Assembly: GCF_000702885.1 (NCBI RefSeq)
Contig: NZ_JNKO01000008.1
Location: 85,041 to 149,040, forward strand
Reading direction: 5' to 3'
From: Oribacterium sp. P6A1
Lineage (GTDB): Bacteria; Bacillota; Clostridia; Lachnospirales; Lachnospiraceae
DNA length: 64,000 nucleotides
Part shown: piece by piece, positions 62,486 through 64,000 of the stretch
How the letters are laid out: every line of letters starts with the position of its first letter
How positions within the stretch are numbered: position 1 is the first letter of the stretch
Program-made: the position numbers and the translations under genes
Notes under the pieces: generated by a model
Seen by the model: only the letters and a program-made list of their open reading frames with translations
Databases searched by the model: none
Told to the model about the DNA's origin: nothing

Positions 62486-63103
62486 TTAAAATATATTTGA
62501 AATTAATATTTCCAGTCCTATTCCTATCAGTATAACTCCTCCGAGTATATCTGCTTTATTACTTAGTTTTGTACCGGCAGCCCGTCCTATTTTCAACCCT
62601 ATGATGCAAATTATAAAAGTTGTAACCGCAATTAGAACAGAGCATAACAGAGCTTCGGAAAAATGATAGTTTGCAATAGTGAATCCAACAGAAAGCGCAT
62701 CTATGGAGGTTGCTATCCCCTGAATAATCAATGTCCCGTTTGCAAGTTTTGAATTATCTTCAGTTTCTCCCTCAGCCGTTGTTCCCGGTTCCGCATCATT
62801 TTCTTTCTTTTTTATGCCTTCAAGTATCATTTTTCCACCGATATAAGAAAGAAGGATCAAGGCAATCCATGGAATAAACATTTGAAATGACTCAAAGTAT
62901 AGAACTATGGTATGTATGCATACCCATCCTGCCATAGGCATGAACCACTGAAAAAATGCAAAGCAACCTGCAATACGGCACATTTCAGTTTTTTTCATAT
63001 TGATATCATTCAAACCATTCGCAAGTGAAACAGAAAATGCATCCATAGCCAATCCGAATCCAAGCATGATACTGTTAATGATAAATGCAAGTGTAATACT
63101 CAT
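62486..63103 (-). CDS. mntP: Manganese efflux pump MntP
   Basis: A 205-aa membrane protein with six helices. The start is the ATG at 63103 (MSITLAFIINSIML), with GGGAG upstream; the frame extends 14 residues further without SD. Two repeated motifs GLAMDAFSVSLANG and ATSIDALSVGFTIA carry the acidic residues of the DUF204/MntP family. A charged, Glu-rich loop (KKKENDAEPGTTAEGETEDN) separates the halves. No yybP-ykoY manganese riboswitch is visible upstream. Confidence 0.92.
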   Translation of the reverse strand: MSITLAFIINSIMLGFGLAMDAFSVSLANGLNDINMKKTEMCRIAGCFAFFQWFMPMAGWVCIHTIVLYFESFQMFIPWIALILLSYIGGKMILEGIKKKENDAEPGTTAEGETEDNSKLANGTLIIQGIATSIDALSVGFTIANYHFSEALLCSVLIAVTTFIICIIGLKIGRAAGTKLSNKADILGGVILIGIGLEILISNIF

Positions 63104-63184
63104 ATAATAGACTCCCAAAACAAAATCATGGTCATGTATTATCACTTATTTATATTCGGTTAGTCAATTATAACAATTTACACC

Positions 63185-63293
63185 AATATGACAGGGAAAT
63201 TATTCCCTGTCATATTCCGCGTTGCCCGTCAAATGCTCCATTGGGCTTTTGTGCAAGCACAACGCCCATGGAGCGCTTGACGGGCTTATCGCG
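63185..63293 (-). repeat. Post-terminator hairpin element, copy B (best copy)
   Basis: Minus strand, starting right after the terminator T-tract: CGCGATAA, then stem GCCCGTCAA/TTGACGGGC (63224-63232 with 63277-63285), internal loop GCG opposite CAT, stem CTCCATGGGC with GCCCAATGGAG (63236-63246 with 63264-63273, one bulge), and tip GTGC-TT-GCAC (63251-63260). The 3' end is AACGCG, pairing with the entry CGCG, followed by a second perfect 14-bp hairpin (63185-63198 with 63203-63216). Confidence 0.7.
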
Positions 63294-63318
63294 AAAAAAA
63301 GCAGGACAAAAGTCCTGC
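63294..63318 (-). terminator. rRNA operon terminator
   Basis: GCAGGAC-AAAA-GTCCTGC (63301-63318) followed on the minus strand by seven T residues (63294-63300), just after tRNA-Val. Confidence 0.9.
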
Positions 63319-63328
63319 AAATAAAAAA

Positions 63329-63401
63329 TGGGGCCTACAGGGCTCGAACCTGTGACCCCCTGCTTGTAAGGCAGATGCTCTCCCAGCTGAGCTAAGACCC
63401 C
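63329..63401 (-). tRNA. tRNA-Val (TAC), copy 2
   Basis: Identical in sequence to the copy at 13645-13717, with anticodon TAC. It is the last gene of the rRNA operon before the terminator. Confidence 0.95.
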
Positions 63402-63685
63402 ATTTAAAAACATATTCAACTGAATCCTTGAGGACTCTTTAATAACCGCTCAAAACCACGCGGTTCTTTTGAACAAATATCAAAAGATCTATCGTACCTT
63501 CAAAACTGTACACCACATTTTATAAGTTATTCTCAGTAATCCATCATTAGGTTTCAGTCTGCTCTGTCAGCAGCCTGAAATTTCGCTTTGCGAAACAGCA
63601 TTTCTTCGAAATACTGCCATATCGTTCCGGAGTTTCCTGATGAAAACTCCTCCACTCTCTATCCGATAAACATTTAACCTCATTG
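63402..63685 (-). other. 23S to tRNA-Val spacer
   Basis: About 280 bases without a 5S rRNA. The minus strand shows a run of hairpins: one with a TGAT loop (63630-63651), then TTTCGC/GCGAAA near 63585-63600, and TTTCAG/CTGAAA near 63553-63582. Confidence 0.7.

Positions 63686-64000
<315 letters not shown>

Noticed and set aside
63185..63293. Integron attC site
   Set aside because: Copy A has an ACCCAAC-like 3' end, but copy B does not fit RYYYAAC/GTTRRRY, and no integrase or cassettes are present.
63210..63419. Short frames over the tRNA genes (also 13109-13330)
   Set aside because: They are translations of tRNA and hairpin sequence on the same strand.

Overview
The window looks like a chromosomal segment of an anaerobic Firmicute, most likely a Lachnospiraceae (Butyrivibrio/Roseburia-like) genome. 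The signs are pyruvate formate-lyase with its activase, a malic enzyme, meso-diaminopimelate dehydrogenase, a eukaryote-like IleRS, a fused SecDF, a separate PyrI, and SD-rich leaders with A/T-rich sigma-A promoters. Nearly every gene is on the minus strand, and the right edge enters a minus-strand rRNA operon (3' end of 23S, tRNA-Val, terminator). The genus is an inference from gene content, not from a database match.

Layout. 0-4.3 kb: end of a membrane protein, a HerA/DUF853 ATPase, malic enzyme, pflA. 4.5-7.6 kb: pflB, divergent from an IscR-like Rrf2 regulator, then tRNA-Arg. 7.7-13 kb: DUF5662, small unknown genes, and a 1096-aa PAS/EAL/degenerate-GGDEF protein. 13-15 kb: tRNA-Ser, tRNA-Met, tRNA-Val and a GT2 glycosyltransferase. 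15-21.7 kb: dapF, then carA-carB-carbamate kinase behind a structured leader. 21.9-26.7 kb: a complete branched-chain amino-acid ABC transporter (livJHMGF). 27-32.6 kb: a probable operon of a small membrane protein, VanZ, a membrane protein, an M29 aminopeptidase, an OGG1-like glycosylase and a D,D-carboxypeptidase. 32.7-41 kb: a GNAT protein (apparently leaderless), glycogen phosphorylase, ileS, an EIIB-like protein and a LysR regulator. 41-47.5 kb: a secreted cell-wall-repeat protein, ddh, AlaX, an M24 peptidase and a HAD phosphatase. 48-52.7 kb: pyrimidine genes pyrK-pyrD-pyrF-pyrE-pyrB-pyrI. 53-63 kb: HicB-like/AraC, coaX, tgt, secDF, an LspA-like peptidase, a C-terminally shortened MocR, AraC and mntP. 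63.3-64 kb: the rrn operon end.

The carAB and pyr genes together make UMP: carbamoyl phosphate from carAB goes to PyrB/PyrI, and PyrD/PyrK, PyrE and PyrF finish the path; pyrC and pyrR are not in the window. DapF and Ddh both supply meso-DAP for the wall that the D,D-carboxypeptidase trims. PflB/PflA and malic enzyme point to fermentative pyruvate metabolism.

The most unusual content is between the genes. A family of long imperfect hairpins recurs at about 0.25, 26.9, 47.9, 55.4, 56.8 and 63.25 kb. Read on the minus strand, the better copies share a CGCGATAAG-like entry, an asymmetric internal loop GCG opposite CAT, and usually a GTGC-nn-GCAC tip, while the flanking stems change completely but stay complementary. 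Five of the six begin directly after the T-tract of an intrinsic terminator. One lies inside a four-way-junction structure (56743-56903), and another abuts a roughly 300-nt region that looks like a structured RNA (47566-47880). A second repeated hairpin with a TGAT loop occurs at 47.7, 53.0 and 63.6 kb. These are the best candidates for an undescribed system here.
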